A DNA stretch of 64,000 nt from Mesorhizobium sp. M4B.F.Ca.ET.058.02.1.1 (GCF_003952505.1 NZ_CP034450.1:5911001-5975000), one strand, 5' to 3'; shown: positions 52,342-61,830, numbered from the stretch's first letter. The notes: generated from the letters alone by a model not told the origin. Translations and numbers: made by a program.

Positions 52342-53427
52342 ATGTTGCAGCAGTTGAAGATCAGAACCACGGCCGGGCGCGGCCGGTTGTTCGACAGCAT
52401 TCTCGACACGGTCGGCGATACGCCGGTCATCCGCATCAACAATCTCGGCCCAGGCCATGCGACGATCTATGCGAAGGCCGAATTCTTCAATCCAGCCGCA
52501 TCGGTCAAGGATCGCCTGGCGCTCAACATCATCGAGGAAGGCGAGCGCAGCGGCGCGCTGAAGCCGGGCCAGACCGTGGTCGAGGCGACCAGCGGCAACA
52601 CCGGCATCGGGCTCGCCATGGTCTGTGCGCAAAAGGGCTACCCGCTGGTGGTGACGATGGCCGACAGCTTTTCCGTCGAACGCCGCAAGCTGATGCGCAT
52701 GCTGGGCGCCAAGGTGGTGCTGACGCCGCGTGCCCAGAAGGGCTTTGGCATGTACAAGAAGGCGGCCGAGCTGGCCGAGGCCAATGGCTGGTTCCTCGCC
52801 CGCCAGTTCGAGACCGAAGCCAACGCCGCCATCCACGAGGCGACCACGGCGCGCGAGATCATAAACGATTTCGCGGGCTCGCGGCTCGACTACCTGGTGA
52901 CCGGTTACGGCACCGGCGGCACGGTGGCCGGCGTCGGCCGGGTGCTGCGCCGGGAGCGGCCGGATGTCAGAATCGTGCTCGCCGAGCCCGCCAACGCCCA
53001 GCTTATTGGCAGCGGCAAGGCGCAGCAGCGCGGCGCCGGCGGGGCGCCGGATGCCAGCCATCCGGCCTTTGAGCCGCATCCGATCCAGGGCTGGACGCCG
53101 GACTTCATCCCCAATGTGCTGCAGGAAGCAATCGACAAGCGCTTCTATGACCAAGTGGTGCCGATCCCCGGTCCGGAAGGCATCAAATGGGCGAAGGCGC
53201 TGGCGCAGCAGGAGGGCATCTTCACCGGCATTTCCGGAGGCGCCACCTTTGCCGTGGCGCGCCAGATCGCCGGCACGGCTCCCGCCGGCTCGGTGATCCT
53301 ATGCATGCTGCCCGACACCGGCGAGCGCTATATGTCGACGCCGCTGTTCGATGGCATCGAGACCGAGATGGACGCCGAGGAGATGGCGCTGTCGCGTTCG
53401 ACGCCTAGCTGCCAGTTCGACGCCTGA
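52342..53427 (+). CDS. cysK: Cysteine synthase (O-acetylserine sulfhydrylase)
   Basis: A 361-residue PLP enzyme of fold type II that makes cysteine from O-acetylserine and sulfide. The PLP-Lys lies in NPAASVKDRLAL, the SGNTG phosphate-substrate loop in VEATSGNTGIGLAM, and the phosphate-binding glycine loop in VTGYGTGGTVAGVGRVL. A late ISGGATFAV follows. The C-terminus is some 30 residues longer than usual. ATG 52342 has AAGAGGAGA upstream. A hairpin at 53438-53468 separates it from the decarboxylase gene. Confidence 0.94.
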   Translation: MLQQLKIRTTAGRGRLFDSILDTVGDTPVIRINNLGPGHATIYAKAEFFNPAASVKDRLALNIIEEGERSGALKPGQTVVEATSGNTGIGLAMVCAQKGYPLVVTMADSFSVERRKLMRMLGAKVVLTPRAQKGFGMYKKAAELAEANGWFLARQFETEANAAIHEATTAREIINDFAGSRLDYLVTGYGTGGTVAGVGRVLRRERPDVRIVLAEPANAQLIGSGKAQQRGAGGAPDASHPAFEPHPIQGWTPDFIPNVLQEAIDKRFYDQVVPIPGPEGIKWAKALAQQEGIFTGISGGATFAVARQIAGTAPAGSVILCMLPDTGERYMSTPLFDGIETEMDAEEMALSRSTPSCQFDA

Positions 53428-53437
53428 CGACAGACCC

Positions 53438-53468
53438 GTGGCGCCGCCGCCCTCGATGGCGGCGCCAC
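53438..53468 (+). terminator. Hairpin after cysK
   Basis: Perfect 11-bp stem GTGGCGCCGCC / GGCGGCGCCAC with a 9-nt loop, 10 bp after the cysK stop. It lacks a U tract, so it may be only a partial terminator or an RNA stabiliser. Confidence 0.5.
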
Positions 53469-53488
53469 AAGATGTGAGAGAGGGGCAA

Positions 53489-55000
53489 ATGGACAGTTTG
53501 GGGGAAGCGTCAACAAGCATGACCGCGGACGAAACGCTCGATCCGCCGGACTGGGCCGATGTGAAGGCCCTTTCGCACCGTATCATGGACGATGCCATGG
53601 GCTATCTGCGCGATGTCCGCGAGCGCCCGGTATGGCAGGAGATGCCGGCCGAGGTGCGGACCTTCTTCACGGCGCCCTTGCCGCGCACGCCATCGCCGCT
53701 TGCCGACGTCTACGGCGATGTCGCCCGCAACGTCATGGCCTATCCGATGGGTAACGTCCATCCGCGCTTCTGGGCATGGTACATGGGGTCCAGCAACTTC
53801 ACCGGCGCGCTCGGCGATTTCCTGGCGGCAATCCAGGGCTCCAATCTCGGCGGCGGCAACCATGCCGCCGGACTGATGGACAGCCAGGTGGTCGACTGGT
53901 GCAAGGAGATGGTGGGCTTTCCGGCCTCGGCCAGCGGCACGCTCGTCAGCGGCGGCTCGATGGCCAACATCATCGGGCTCACCGTGGCGCGCAACATCAA
54001 GGCCGGTATCGACGTGCGCGAGCATGGCGTTGCCGCCATTCCGATGCCGCTGCGCTTCTACGCCTCGGACCAAGTCCATTCCTGCCATCGCAAGGCGATG
54101 GAAGCGCTCGGCCTCGGCAATCGCGCGCTGCGCCGCATCCCGACGGATGCCGGGCTGCGCATCGATCTCGCAGCGCTGCGGGCGGCGATATCCGAGGATC
54201 GCGCCGCCGGCTTCAAGCCGGCCTGCGTCATCGGCACGGCCGGCACGGTCAACACCGGCGCGATCGACGATCTGCAGGCGCTGGCGGCGCTGGCGGCGGA
54301 GGAAGACCTCTGGTTCCACGTCGACGGCTGCATCGGCGCGCTGATTGCCATTGCGCCCGGGAACGCCTCGCTTGTCGCCGGCGTCGAGCAGGCGCATTCG
54401 ATCGCGCTCGATCCGCACAAATGGCTGCATGCGCCGTTCGAGGCGGGCTGCGTGCTGGTTCGCGACGCCGAGGCGCACCGCGGCACCTTCGCCGTCACGC
54501 CGGAATTTCTGGAATCAGCGCCGCGCGGCCTTGCCTCGGGGCAATGGCTGCATGATTACGGCCTGCAGACGTCGCGCGGCTTCCGCGCGCTCAAGGTGTG
54601 GATGGCGCTGAAGGAGCACGGCGTGGAGAAATTTGGCCGCCTGATCGACCAGAACATCGCTCAAGGTCGCTATCTCGCCGGCCTGATCGAGGCAGAACCG
54701 GCGCTCGAACTGACGGCGCCGGTCACCATCAACATCGTCTGCTTCCGCCATCGCGGCGGCGGCCTGTCCGGCGAGCGGCTGAAGGCGCTCAACACCGAGA
54801 TCATGCTGCGGCTGCAGGAAGAGGGCATCGCGGTCCTCTCCGACACCACAGTGCATGGGCAGCACTGCCTGAGGGCGGCGATCACCAACCACCGGACGCG
54901 CCGCGAGGACCTCGAGCTGCTGGTCGCGGAAACCTTGCGTATCGGCGCGGAACTTGCGGCGCGGATGCCGCCGGCGGGAGAGCAAACATGCCCTCGATAG
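53489..55000 (+). CDS. PLP-dependent amino acid decarboxylase (aromatic-L-amino-acid decarboxylase family)
   Basis: A 503-residue group II decarboxylase. FVTG/TSGGS-like LVSGGSMANIIGLTVAR, HVDGCIGA (Asp contacting PLP nitrogen), and the PLP-Lys in SIALDPHKWLHAPFEAGCVLVRD are all in order. A family member would decarboxylate an aromatic or acidic amino acid such as Trp, Phe, Tyr, DOPA or Glu. ATG 53489 follows GAGAGAGGGG. Its 3' end overlaps the next hydrolase gene by 13 bp, so they form an operon. Confidence 0.88.
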   Translation: MDSLGEASTSMTADETLDPPDWADVKALSHRIMDDAMGYLRDVRERPVWQEMPAEVRTFFTAPLPRTPSPLADVYGDVARNVMAYPMGNVHPRFWAWYMGSSNFTGALGDFLAAIQGSNLGGGNHAAGLMDSQVVDWCKEMVGFPASASGTLVSGGSMANIIGLTVARNIKAGIDVREHGVAAIPMPLRFYASDQVHSCHRKAMEALGLGNRALRRIPTDAGLRIDLAALRAAISEDRAAGFKPACVIGTAGTVNTGAIDDLQALAALAAEEDLWFHVDGCIGALIAIAPGNASLVAGVEQAHSIALDPHKWLHAPFEAGCVLVRDAEAHRGTFAVTPEFLESAPRGLASGQWLHDYGLQTSRGFRALKVWMALKEHGVEKFGRLIDQNIAQGRYLAGLIEAEPALELTAPVTINIVCFRHRGGGLSGERLKALNTEIMLRLQEEGIAVLSDTTVHGQHCLRAAITNHRTRREDLELLVAETLRIGAELAARMPPAGEQTCPR

Positions 55001-55806
55001 ACTATGTGGAAGATGGCTCGGGGCCGCCGGTGCTGTTCGTTCCGGGGTCGTTCAGCACCCATGCGGCCTGGCGGCCGATGCAGAAGTGGCTTGCGCCCGG
55101 CCATCGCATGATTGGCACCAGCCTCTGCGGCTACGGCGCGACCGCCGAGACCCGCGGGCGCGATGATTTCGGCATGCGGCACGAGCTTCGGATCATCGAG
55201 CATGCAGCACGCCGCGCCGGCGAACCCGTGCATCTGGTCGGGCATTCGTTCGGCGGTACGGTCGCCCTTGCCGCTGCCCTGGCAAACTCAATCGATGTGG
55301 CGAGCCTGTCGCTTTTCGAGGCGAATCCCCTCGCACTCCTCGACCGACAGTCTCGGCGAGATCTCTACGACGCGGTTCTGGAGCTCAGCCGCGAATTTAT
55401 CGCAGCCGTCGATGCCGGCGAAGCCGATGCGGCTGCCATGATCATCGACTTCTGGGGCGGTCCAGGCACTTTTGCGGCGATGCCCGAGGCCGTTCGCGAC
55501 TACTGCCGCAAGACAGCGGCGACCAATGCGATCGACTGGCTGACGGACTTCGGCTTCGGCGCATCGGTCGAGGACTACCGCGCGCTCGACATTCCGGTTC
55601 TTCTCGTCAGGGGCGAGTTCGCCAATCCGGCGATGGTCGCGATGACCGATCTGCTGGAACAGACCCTGCCGGATGCGCGTGGCGCGATCGTCGACGGCGC
55701 CGGCCACTTCCTCATTGCGACCCATGCGCAAAAATGCGCCGCGCTGCTGAGGCGATTCCTAACGGTTGCGGACGCGGCGCTGCCGGAACCTACGATGGTG
55801 GCCTAG
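54988..55806 (+). CDS. Alpha/beta-fold hydrolase
   Basis: A 272-residue alpha/beta hydrolase beginning MPSIDYVEDGSGPPVLFVPG. Catalytic Ser in VGHSFGG, His in DGAGHFLIATHA; the acid position after VLLVRGE is Glu rather than the usual Asp. It overlaps the decarboxylase gene by 13 bp, so both are translated from one message and may act on related metabolites. GGGAG lies 8 bp upstream of the ATG. Confidence 0.88.
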   Translation: MPSIDYVEDGSGPPVLFVPGSFSTHAAWRPMQKWLAPGHRMIGTSLCGYGATAETRGRDDFGMRHELRIIEHAARRAGEPVHLVGHSFGGTVALAAALANSIDVASLSLFEANPLALLDRQSRRDLYDAVLELSREFIAAVDAGEADAAAMIIDFWGGPGTFAAMPEAVRDYCRKTAATNAIDWLTDFGFGASVEDYRALDIPVLLVRGEFANPAMVAMTDLLEQTLPDARGAIVDGAGHFLIATHAQKCAALLRRFLTVADAALPEPTMVA

Positions 55807-55887
55807 CGGCCGAATGCCTCGGCGCCGAAACAGGCCCAGGCCGCAAGAGGGAAGCTCGCCGATGGAAGAGAGCACGGCCAGGATCTG

Positions 55888-57897
55888 TCATTCGGGCAGG
55901 CCTGCCAGCCGCAGCGCTTCGACATATCTGGCGAAATAGTCCGGCTTGATCAGCCCCACCCTGTGTTTGAGGTTGGAAAGCGTCAGTTCGGGATCGAGTC
56001 GCAGCGAGCCCGCGATATGCTTGCTCGCGGCATCCAACCTGCCCGCCATTGCATTGCTGGCGGCGGCGACGCGCAGGCCGGTGAGATAATATGGCTGCGC
56101 GCGGGAGGCCGCCTCGGCAATTGGCCAGGCGGCGTCGTAGCGGCCGGCCGTGAAATGGGCGAATGCGGTGAAGCACTGCATAAAGAAGGTCAGTGGATCG
56201 AGCGGGCTTAGCCGTCTTGCCCGCGACAGGTGCTCGATGGCGATGTCCGGATCGTCGTGGCAGGCCTTGAGGCAACCGCTGGCGCTCCAGGCGGCCGCGC
56301 AGTTCGGGTTCAGCACGAGCGCGCGGTCGGCCAGTGCCGAGCCGGCCTCGTAGTCACCGATGACATAGCCCAGCGCCAGGCCGCTGAAGGCCAGCGCCAC
56401 CGCGTCATCCTGGCCGGCAATAGCGACGTTGCCGGCCAGCCGGGAGACCTCGGCGGTCTCCTTCTGCGGGTCAGTCATCCAGCCATTCGCCATCCGCCAG
56501 AAATAGCACCAGGCGGCAGCGCCCTCAGCGGCCGCAAAATCGGGGTCGAGCTCGATGGCCTTGTAGAACTGCGGCAGCGCCGCCTCCAGCCCCTCCCTCG
56601 TCCAGCGGTAAAGGCTCGCCATGCCGCGCAGATAGTGATCGTAAGCGTCGAGACTTTCGGTGGGTTTGCGCTTGGCACGCGCCATCTCGGCCTGTTCGAG
56701 CCTGGGCGAGATCGCACCGATGACACTGGAGGCGACGAGGTCTTGCAGTTCGAACACCTCCGAGACACCGCCTTCGAAGCGGTCGGCCCAGAGATTCACC
56801 CCCGACGCCGCCTCGATGAGTTGGCCGGCCACGCGCAGCCGACTGCCGGCCTTGCGGACGCTGCCCTCCAGCACGTAGCGCACACCGAGTTCCCGCGCTA
56901 CGCGCGTGACGTCGACCGCGTGACCCTTGTAGGCGAAGGCGGAATTCCGCGCGATCACGAACAGCCAGCTCACATGCGATAGCGCGGTCGTGATCTCCTC
57001 AACCACGCCGTCGGTGAAATAATCCTGCTCGGCGTCGCCGCTCATGTTCTGGAACGGGAGGACCGCGATCGACGGCTTTTCCGGCATGGAAACGGTAGGG
57101 CGCAGCGGCTCCGCCTTCGCTTCCGGGCGGGTAGGCAGGCCGCCTTCGGCTATGGGTTCCTTCAGATGCTCCGGCGGCGCTTCGATGCGTTCGACCAGCG
57201 CCCGCGTTGCCTCTTCGGGCTCGACGCTGAGCTCGCGCTTCAACGCTTCCTTGCAGGCCAGGAACTGGCGGAAGGCGTCATTGGTCCTGCCACGGCGGCG
57301 GAAGATGCGGATCAGGGCGCGGTGGGCCTGCTCGGCGCATGGGTCGAGACTCACCAGCCTTTCGGCAAGGCTTTCACAGGCCTGTTCCTGGCGCGAACCC
57401 AGTTCCGGCAAGAGGCTCAGCCGCTCGGCCAGGTCCAGCGCCTTGCGGGTGTAGTTCGCCCGAAACGGCGCAAGCCATTCGTCGATCTCATGCGGCAATG
57501 ACACCCCGTCGAGCAGGTCGCCCCGGTAGAAGTCGGCCGCAGTCGCGAGACTTTCACCGTCATCGGCCTGGATCTTCTGGTCAAAAATCCAGATGTCGGC
57601 TTCATCGGCATTCGCCGCCAGCCAGATGGTGTCGGCATTGCCTTCCAGGCGAATGGCCTCGTCGCCGGTGGACGGAAACAGCCGCCTGATGTCGACCAGG
57701 GCCTGGCGCAGGCTATTTCGCGCCTGCTGCTCGCCGCTGCCGGCCCACAGCATCGCCGCCACCCTCTCGCGGCGAAGGCCTTTGGGGCCAGCCAAAACGA
57801 GCGCGGCAAACAGCAGCGACGTCTTGCGCGTCGCGAAATGCAAAGGTTGCCCTCCTGCAGAAGCAACCTCGATGTCGCCAAGCAATCGGATGTGCAC
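55888..57897 (-). CDS. SARP/BTAD-type winged-helix regulator with TPR repeats (paralogue)
   Basis: A 669-residue protein with the same architecture as the regulator at 50100-52172: an N-terminal winged helix (MHIRLLGDIEVASAGGQPLHFATRKTSLLFAALVLAGPKGLRRERVAAMLW), a BTAD domain (about 95-250), a TolB-like part (KPSIAVLPFQNMSGDAEQDYFTDGVVEEITTALSHVSWLFVIARNSAFAYKG) and TPRs. The two lie on the same strand either side of cysK and a decarboxylase operon. This suggests a local duplication or related control of that block. Signal sensed unknown. Confidence 0.85.
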   Translation of the reverse strand: MHIRLLGDIEVASAGGQPLHFATRKTSLLFAALVLAGPKGLRRERVAAMLWAGSGEQQARNSLRQALVDIRRLFPSTGDEAIRLEGNADTIWLAANADEADIWIFDQKIQADDGESLATAADFYRGDLLDGVSLPHEIDEWLAPFRANYTRKALDLAERLSLLPELGSRQEQACESLAERLVSLDPCAEQAHRALIRIFRRRGRTNDAFRQFLACKEALKRELSVEPEEATRALVERIEAPPEHLKEPIAEGGLPTRPEAKAEPLRPTVSMPEKPSIAVLPFQNMSGDAEQDYFTDGVVEEITTALSHVSWLFVIARNSAFAYKGHAVDVTRVARELGVRYVLEGSVRKAGSRLRVAGQLIEAASGVNLWADRFEGGVSEVFELQDLVASSVIGAISPRLEQAEMARAKRKPTESLDAYDHYLRGMASLYRWTREGLEAALPQFYKAIELDPDFAAAEGAAAWCYFWRMANGWMTDPQKETAEVSRLAGNVAIAGQDDAVALAFSGLALGYVIGDYEAGSALADRALVLNPNCAAAWSASGCLKACHDDPDIAIEHLSRARRLSPLDPLTFFMQCFTAFAHFTAGRYDAAWPIAEAASRAQPYYLTGLRVAAASNAMAGRLDAASKHIAGSLRLDPELTLSNLKHRVGLIKPDYFARYVEALRLAGLPE

Positions 57898-58067
57898 CCC
57901 GACCCCCGAGAAACAGCCTCGGATAGAATATCACGTCCCGCCGTCGACTTAACGACGATTTAGCGCTTCCATCCGTGGTTTTTCCTGCGGTTTCACGCCT
58001 GCATGAACATTAGCAAAGCGCGCCGGCGGGACATTGCCCTCGTGAGTTCGAACGAGGGAGAATTACA

Positions 58068-58304
58068 ATGACCTACATCAGCCTCAGGACCATCCAGCCG
58101 ACCTCCCGTTTTGCCGGCAAGCTCGCTGCCCGTGTCGCGACTGTCTTCGCCGGGCTTCGGCGCCGGTATCAGGATTCGATGCAACGCAGGGCTTTGGCCG
58201 GTCTCTCGATGTCTGAACTGAAGGACTTCGGCTATCCGGCCGATGAAGCTCCCGCTGATGTCGTGGCCCGCGGCCGCATCGCCGGGTGCAGTCCGCTGCG
58301 GTGA
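58068..58304 (+). CDS. DUF1127 small protein
   Basis: A 78-residue basic protein. The C-terminal half carries the DUF1127 core RRALAGLSMSELKDFGYPADE (L-x-x-L-x-D-x-G). In Agrobacterium and other alphaproteobacteria some small DUF1127 proteins affect phosphate and carbon metabolism or bind RNA. A strong ribosome binding site GAGGGAGAA precedes ATG 58068. It is divergent from the SARP/TPR gene. Confidence 0.85.
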   Translation: MTYISLRTIQPTSRFAGKLAARVATVFAGLRRRYQDSMQRRALAGLSMSELKDFGYPADEAPADVVARGRIAGCSPLR

Positions 58305-58346
58305 CCCTTGCCCAGGCGCACTTCTGGATTGCCTTGCAGGCTCTTC

Positions 58347-58727
58347 TCATCCCGCGCTGCCGGGAAGCGGCGCGCCAGGCAGATAAAGCATGACCGGCCG
58401 GATCTCGTAGACAGCGGTGGGATTGACGCGCTTGAGGTCGCGCGCCGTGGCAATCGCCTCGTCCTGGCTGGTGCAATCGAGCACGTAAAGCCCCAGCAAT
58501 TGTTCCTTTGTCTCGGCAAAGGGACCGTCGATCACCATGCCGTCACCCGGACCGCGCAGCGTGACGGCGTCGGCGGTCGCGCCCAGCCTTGCCGCTGGGC
58601 CAAGCTTGCCCTCGCGCGTCAGCCTGTCGTTGATCTCGAGCAGGTTGTCCATCAGCGCCGCATCCTCTTCGGGCGTCCAGGACTGGACGGTTTGTTCGAC
58701 GTGGTAGGCCAGGATGGCGTAGAACAT
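58347..58727 (-). CDS. YCII-related (PhnB/DGPF-like) protein
   Basis: A 126-residue dimeric alpha/beta-barrel protein of the YciI/DGPF type: MFYAILAYHVEQTVQSWTPEEDAALMDNLLEIN then DGPFAETKEQLLGLYVLDCTSQDEAIATARDLKRVNP. The DGPFAETKEQLLG stretch is the signature. Members often accompany extracytoplasmic-function sigma factors; none is nearby here. ATG 58727 begins directly at the domain; a start at 58745 is possible. Confidence 0.88.
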   Translation of the reverse strand: MFYAILAYHVEQTVQSWTPEEDAALMDNLLEINDRLTREGKLGPAARLGATADAVTLRGPGDGMVIDGPFAETKEQLLGLYVLDCTSQDEAIATARDLKRVNPTAVYEIRPVMLYLPGAPLPGSAG

Positions 58728-58823
58728 GGGTGTGGTTTTCCTCATGCTGGAGCGGGCCGCACTATCACAAGGATGGCGTGAGTGATCCAGTCCCGCCGCC
58801 GATCTGGCCGCCCACTTCCTGAC

Positions 58824-60233
58824 TCAACCTGCCAGCGGCAGTCGCAACTGTGTCAGCAGGCCGCCTTCGGGATTGTTGGAGAGGCTGATTTCGCCACCGG
58901 CGGCGCGCGCGATGTTGCGGGCAATGGTCAGGCCAAGGCCAAGGCCGCCGGTCTGGCGGTTGCGCGACTGCTCGATGCGGACAAATGAGCCGAACACCGC
59001 GTCGAGCTGGGCCTGCGGGATGCCTGGCCCTTCGTCGCGGATGGCGAGCGTGACCGTGTGCTCTGACCGCTCCAGGCTGAGATGCGCCTTCTTGCCATAG
59101 ATCACGGCGTTCTGGACCAGGTTGGTGACGCAGCGTTTCAGCGCCACCGGCCGGGCGACACAGATCAGGCCCCGTGGCCGATTGCCGTCATTGTCGAACG
59201 AAACCTCCTCGAAACCGTCGGCGATCGATTCCACCAGTGACCAGAAATCGATGCGTTCGGCCTTTTCCTCGGTCACTTCGAACTTGGCGAAGTCGATGAC
59301 CGAGCTTGCTATGCTCTCGATGTCGGCAAGGTCGTGGGCGAGCGCTTCGCGCGCCGGCGATTTGCGCAGCAGTTCGAGGCGCAGCCGCATCCTGGTCAAC
59401 GGCGTGCGCAGATCGTGAGCGAGGGCCGCCGCAAGATGCTCGCGGTCCTCGACATAGTCGCGCAGCCTGCCCTGCATGGCGTTGACCGCCTTGGCGGCGG
59501 CGCGGATCTCGCGACTGCCGGTTTCGGAGATCGGTGGGCTCTTCAGGTCGTTTCCGATACGGTTCACCGCCGTTTCCATCATCCGGTAGGGCGCGGTCAG
59601 CCGGCGCAGCGACCAGATCGACATCGCGACCACCAGCCCGGCAATCAGCGAATAGAGTGGCAGGCTGTCGAAGCTGAGGATCGGCCCGACCGGGGTGTTC
59701 GGTTCGGTGAAGTTCAGCCACTGGCCGTCGGCGAAGCGCAGCGACGCCGTCAGCTTGTCGCTCTGGGCAAAGTCCGCCGCCAGCACCAGAAGGTCGCGCT
59801 CGACCTGGCCGACGTCCTTGTTGGGAACCGTGCCGCCGGGGGCGTCGGCCTCGCGCGACGCTGGATCGCGCCGGACGCGCGCGTCGGTGATGCCGAATTT
59901 CGACAGGCGGCCAACGAGGATGTCCTCCAGCTCGGCGAGCTCGTCGTCGCCGGCGATCGAGGAGGTGACTGCGGGCGTATCCGAAACAGTGAGCGCATAG
60001 GTGGCGTTGAACAGGCCCGACGCGGTCGCCTTGCGTTCCTCGGGCGTGGCATCATGCATCAGCTGCACCAGCGAGAAGGCGCGGTCGTTCAGCCGGTAGA
60101 GATCGACCACGTCATTGGCGGCGGCGCGGTCGCGCGAGACGATGTAGAGCGTCGCGACCTGGCTGATCAGCAGGCCGGCAATGACGATGAGCAGCACCCA
60201 GACAGGCAATGTCTGCGGCAGGAAGCGTCTCAT
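58824..60233 (-). CDS. Sensor histidine kinase
   Basis: A 469-residue two-component kinase. Transmembrane helix 1 (about 10-31), a periplasmic sensor of about 150 residues, transmembrane helix 2 (about 193-212, LPLYSLIAGLVVAMSIW) and HAMP. The H-box LAAALAHDLRTPLTRMRLRL has the autophosphorylated His; N-box NLVQNAVIYGK, G1 DEGPGIPQ and G2 GGLGLGLTIAR complete the ATPase. It overlaps its response regulator by 4 bp (ATGA). The signal is unknown; the envelope protein genes nearby are possible targets. Confidence 0.93.
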   Translation of the reverse strand: MRRFLPQTLPVWVLLIVIAGLLISQVATLYIVSRDRAAANDVVDLYRLNDRAFSLVQLMHDATPEERKATASGLFNATYALTVSDTPAVTSSIAGDDELAELEDILVGRLSKFGITDARVRRDPASREADAPGGTVPNKDVGQVERDLLVLAADFAQSDKLTASLRFADGQWLNFTEPNTPVGPILSFDSLPLYSLIAGLVVAMSIWSLRRLTAPYRMMETAVNRIGNDLKSPPISETGSREIRAAAKAVNAMQGRLRDYVEDREHLAAALAHDLRTPLTRMRLRLELLRKSPAREALAHDLADIESIASSVIDFAKFEVTEEKAERIDFWSLVESIADGFEEVSFDNDGNRPRGLICVARPVALKRCVTNLVQNAVIYGKKAHLSLERSEHTVTLAIRDEGPGIPQAQLDAVFGSFVRIEQSRNRQTGGLGLGLTIARNIARAAGGEISLSNNPEGGLLTQLRLPLAG

Positions 60234-60946
60234 TCGGTGGTCGTCTCGGGCAAGAACTGATAGCCGCCGCTGCGCACGGTAAGGATCAGTTTCGGCGTCT
60301 TCGGATCGTCCTCCATCTTGCGCCGCAGCCGGCTGACCAGGATGTCGACGCTGCGGTCGAAACTGTAGCCGGTGTCGCCGCCCGACAGCTCGATCAGTTG
60401 GTCGCGGGTCAGCACGCGCTGCGCGCTCTTGACGAAGGTCTGCAGGAGGTTGAATTCGGCCATGGTCAGCTCGACCCTGACGTCGCCGGGCGCCGTCAGC
60501 CGTCGGCGCGAGCAGTCCATCGTCCAGCCGGCGAAATGAAAGATCTGCTTGGCGGCCGGCCGGCGCGGCTCGGCGGCGCCGTTGCGCCTTAGCACCGCGC
60601 GGATGCGGGCGAGCAGCTCGCGCGGATCGAACGGCTTCGGCACATAGTCGTCGGCGCCCATCTCAAGCCCGACGACCCGGTCGGTCGTCTCGGTGACGGC
60701 CGTCAGCATGATGATCGGCGTCGTGTAGTTGGCGCGGAGCTCGCGGCAGAGCTCGAGCCCGCTTTTTCCAGGCAGCATCACGTCGAGGACAATGAGGTCG
60801 ACCTGCGCGCGGCGAAGGATCGCCTCCATCTCAGTGCCGTCGGCGGCGACCGTGGTATGCAGGCCGCGCTTCTGGAAGAACTCCTGAAGCAGGTCGCGTA
60901 TGCCCTTGTCGTCGTCGACGATCAGTATGTGTGCGTCGGATTTCAC
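60230..60946 (-). CDS. OmpR-family response regulator
   Basis: A 238-residue regulator: receiver (about 1-120) with acidic pair in IVDDDKG, phospho-Asp in LIVLDVMLPGKSG and Lys in VPKPFDP, then a winged-helix domain (about 140-235) ending with GYQFLPE. It is first in the operon with the histidine kinase. A 239-bp region separates it from divergent small secreted-protein genes that could be its regulon. Confidence 0.93.
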   Translation of the reverse strand: MKSDAHILIVDDDKGIRDLLQEFFQKRGLHTTVAADGTEMEAILRRAQVDLIVLDVMLPGKSGLELCRELRANYTTPIIMLTAVTETTDRVVGLEMGADDYVPKPFDPRELLARIRAVLRRNGAAEPRRPAAKQIFHFAGWTMDCSRRRLTAPGDVRVELTMAEFNLLQTFVKSAQRVLTRDQLIELSGGDTGYSFDRSVDILVSRLRRKMEDDPKTPKLILTVRSGGYQFLPETTTE

Positions 60947-61185
60947 GGGATCCCTGTCATTCTGGTGGCCTGGCGGTCATTTCCGATATCACCCACACGA
61001 TAGAATTCCGGCCATATCTTGGCCAGTGGCGACGATGCTTCGCGAGGCTGGATTCACCAGAAACAATCCAGAAACAAAATTCTACAGTCCGGAAAAACTC
61101 CTGAAAAATTTCAAGGGCATAACCGATGTCGTGGCGGTCAGATCACCGGCTGCGACGCTAGTCTCGGGAGTAACGGACAAGACCG

Positions 61186-61488
61186 ATGCAGAGGTTCACG
61201 ATCAGCTTGATGGGTGCGTTGCTTAGCATTTCGCTCGTCACGGCAGCGGTCGCGGCCTCCAATGCAAAGGTGACGCCGATCACCCGGGCCGAGCGGTGCA
61301 GCGATCTAAGCCGTCAAGTTGACGAAGCCCTCGAAACCCATGCCGCGGCAACGCAGGTCACCGCGGCGAAGGCACTTCAGAGAAAGGGAAACCGGTTCTG
61401 CGCCAACAAGAAGCAGGCGCAGGGAATCCGGATGCTCGCGAACGCTTTGAAGCTGCTTGGAGTGACACCGATCGACCCGGTTCAGTGA
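61186..61488 (+). CDS. Small secreted protein with two cysteines
   Basis: A 100-residue protein with a signal peptide (MQRFTISLMGALLSISLVTAAVAAS). The mature region is helical, with Cys in RAERCSDLSRQ and RFCANKKQ, able to form a disulfide. No known family. It lies divergently from the two-component system, and its neighbour downstream is another small exported protein, so an envelope stress role is conceivable but unproven. Confidence 0.7.
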   Translation: MQRFTISLMGALLSISLVTAAVAASNAKVTPITRAERCSDLSRQVDEALETHAAATQVTAAKALQRKGNRFCANKKQAQGIRMLANALKLLGVTPIDPVQ

Positions 61489-61528
61489 CGCTCGAATTCC
61501 GACCCGCATGAAAAAAGGAAGTGAAGCC

Positions 61529-61771
61529 ATGAAAAAGTCCCTCCTCTCCGCCCTCGGCCTCGGTGTTGCTCTGGCCTTCTCGATGCCGGCTCTCGGCAAT
61601 GCCGCCGCGACCACGACCGCTGCTCCGGCTGCTACGACGACCGCTCCGGCGACCGCCGCGCCGGCCAAGGCCGCTCCGACGAAGGTTGCCGCCAAGAAGG
61701 TCTGCAAGGTGACCAAGACGCACAAGTGCCCGGTCAAGAAGGCCAACAAGGCTCCGGCGAAGAAGTCCTGA
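61529..61771 (+). CDS. Small exported Ala/Thr/Lys-rich protein
   Basis: An 80-residue protein: signal peptide MKKSLLSALGLGVALAFSMPALGNA, then a low-complexity Ala/Thr/Pro stretch and a Lys-rich tail with two Cys (KKVCKVTKTHKCPVKKANK). ATG 61529 is preferred over 61508 because AAGGAAG lies 9 bp upstream. Possibly a periplasmic or cell-envelope-bound peptide. It is followed by a perfect 16-bp hairpin. Confidence 0.7.
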   Translation: MKKSLLSALGLGVALAFSMPALGNAAATTTAAPAATTTAPATAAPAKAAPTKVAAKKVCKVTKTHKCPVKKANKAPAKKS

Positions 61772-61793
61772 TCCGCAAGCCTGCTCTTGCATC

Positions 61794-61830
61794 AAGGCCG
61801 CTCCAGCCGATATCCGGCTGGAGCGGCCTT
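61794..61830 (+). terminator. Strong hairpin after small secreted-protein genes
   Basis: Perfect 16-bp inverted repeat, AAGGCCGCTCCAGCCG and its complement, with a 5-nt loop; ends AA/TT but has no long U tract. Most likely the terminator for the two genes before it. Confidence 0.75.
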
